This document shows, one piece after another, positions 38,774-39,247 of a DNA stretch of 39,247 nucleotides. The stretch comes from Proteobacteria bacterium SG_bin9 (GTDB lineage: Bacteria; Pseudomonadota; Alphaproteobacteria; Rhizobiales; Xanthobacteraceae): assembly GCA_002083525.1 (NCBI GenBank), contig LWDM01000078.1, positions 496-39,742 on the forward strand, given 5' to 3'. Positions within the stretch are counted from its first letter, which is position 1. Each line of letters starts with the position of its first letter. The notes below the pieces were generated by a model, which was not told the origin of the DNA, searched no databases, and saw nothing but the letters and a program-made list of their open reading frames with translations. The position numbers were made by a program, and so were the translations under genes.

Positions 38774-39247
38774 TGTCCGATACCATGCAGTCTCTCGATC
38801 AGCTCGGCTCGCTGAGGACCGCGAGCCCCGAGGCGCCGAAGTACATCAAGAAGGTCGACAAGCAGGGCCGCGCCTACGCGACCGGCAAGCGCAAGGACGC
38901 GGTCGCCCGTGTGTGGATCAAGCCGGGCGCCGGCAAGATCACCGTCAACACCCGCGAGGTTGCCGTTTACTTCGCGCGTCCGGTGCTGCGCATGCTGATC
39001 CAGCAGCCGCTCGTCGCCTCGAACCGCGTCGATCAGTACGACATCATCTGCACCGTCGCCGGTGGCGGATTGTCGGGCCAAGCGGGCGCCGTGCGTCACG
39101 GCATCTCGAAAGCTCTCACCAACTTCGAACCCGATCTGCGCGGCGTTCTGAAAAAGGGCGGCTTCCTGACTCGCGACTCGCGCGTCGTCGAGCGTAAGAA
39201 GTACGGTAAGGCGAAGGCCCGCCGCAGCTTCCAGTTCTCGAAGCGCT
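38773..39247 (+). CDS. rpsI: 30S ribosomal protein S9 (stop codon outside window)
   Basis: The frame is open from the ATG at 38773 to the window end, 158 codons plus one base. It codes for S9 of the small ribosomal subunit, whose C-terminal tail reaches the P-site tRNA. After an alphaproteobacterial N-terminal extension (MSDTMQSLDQLGSLRTA) come YATGKRKDAVARVWIKPG, ITVNTREVAVYFARPVLR, TVAGGGLSGQAGAVRHGISKAL (in parts), FLTRDSRVVERKKYGKAKARR and the C-terminal SFQFSKR. Since S9 proteins normally end with that Ser-Lys-Arg, only the stop codon seems missing; the last T is probably its first base. Confidence 0.97.
   Translation, partial: MSDTMQSLDQLGSLRTASPEAPKYIKKVDKQGRAYATGKRKDAVARVWIKPGAGKITVNTREVAVYFARPVLRMLIQQPLVASNRVDQYDIICTVAGGGLSGQAGAVRHGISKALTNFEPDLRGVLKKGGFLTRDSRVVERKKYGKAKARRSFQFSKR

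Overview
The window reads as chromosomal DNA of a GC-rich alphaproteobacterium of the order Hyphomicrobiales, most like the Bradyrhizobium/Rhodopseudomonas/Pseudolabrys group. I infer this from several things: the block bamE / ubiquinol-cytochrome c chaperone / DUF177 / plsX / fabH / ihfA / merR, a rplM-rpsI pair preceded by a PaaI thioesterase and an ECHDC3-like crotonase, DUF1236 and DUF2842 proteins, orphan Bug-type solute receptors, and a GAGCATGATCC palindromic repeat of the kind common in these genomes. No phage, IS element, CRISPR array or plasmid function is visible. The species cannot be named from sequence reading alone.

Layout. 1-3139: end of the H+-pyrophosphatase gene hppA, a 51-residue unknown protein between two near-identical terminators, a DUF1236 protein, an orphan Bug-type receptor and the BamE lipoprotein. 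3278-7848: housekeeping run for respiratory complex III assembly, DUF177, phospholipid and fatty-acid initiation (plsX, fabH), IHF alpha and a MerR regulator. 7862-10934: two small membrane proteins, a large secreted caspase-like protein with an Ala-rich rod, and tRNA-Pro(GGG). 10961-17483: MarR regulator divergent from a second Bug-type receptor, a beta-propeller gene in an operon with a TPR/double winged-helix regulator, a small membrane protein, and a thiolase plus acyl-CoA dehydrogenase pair. 17965-22634: formate/nitrite-type channel, a PP2C phosphatase-Ser/Thr kinase fusion, a DUF169 protein and an epoxide-hydrolase-like enzyme. 22622-32330: exopolysaccharide locus. 32339-34653: DUF2842, heme A synthase, FTR1 iron permease. 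34728-39247: O-acetylhomoserine sulfhydrylase, CoA-binding protein, ECHDC3-like crotonase, thioesterase, then ribosomal proteins L13 and S9, with S9 cut at its stop codon.

How the genes work together. The exopolysaccharide locus has two divergent arms. The minus arm holds an export lipoprotein, a GT4 glycosyltransferase, an undecaprenyl-phosphate sugar transferase and a Wzy/ligase-like polymerase. The plus arm holds a Wzc-like co-polymerase, followed by a CelD-type acyltransferase and a NodB-fold protein. Two of its proteins look catalytically dead: the Wzc-like protein has no Walker A lysine, and the NodB-fold protein has lost its metal ligands. The channel and the phosphatase-kinase fusion are adjacent on one strand, separated by a strong hairpin, and probably form a transport-plus-signalling unit.

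The points I consider most worth a second look are the phosphatase-kinase/FNT pair, the paired pseudoenzymes of the exopolysaccharide locus, the caspase-rod-peptidoglycan-binding-like protein, the TPR/double-wHTH regulator with its beta-propeller partner, and the symmetrical AACCGGC repeats between the two exopolysaccharide arms. I did not find a clearly unprecedented multi-gene system.
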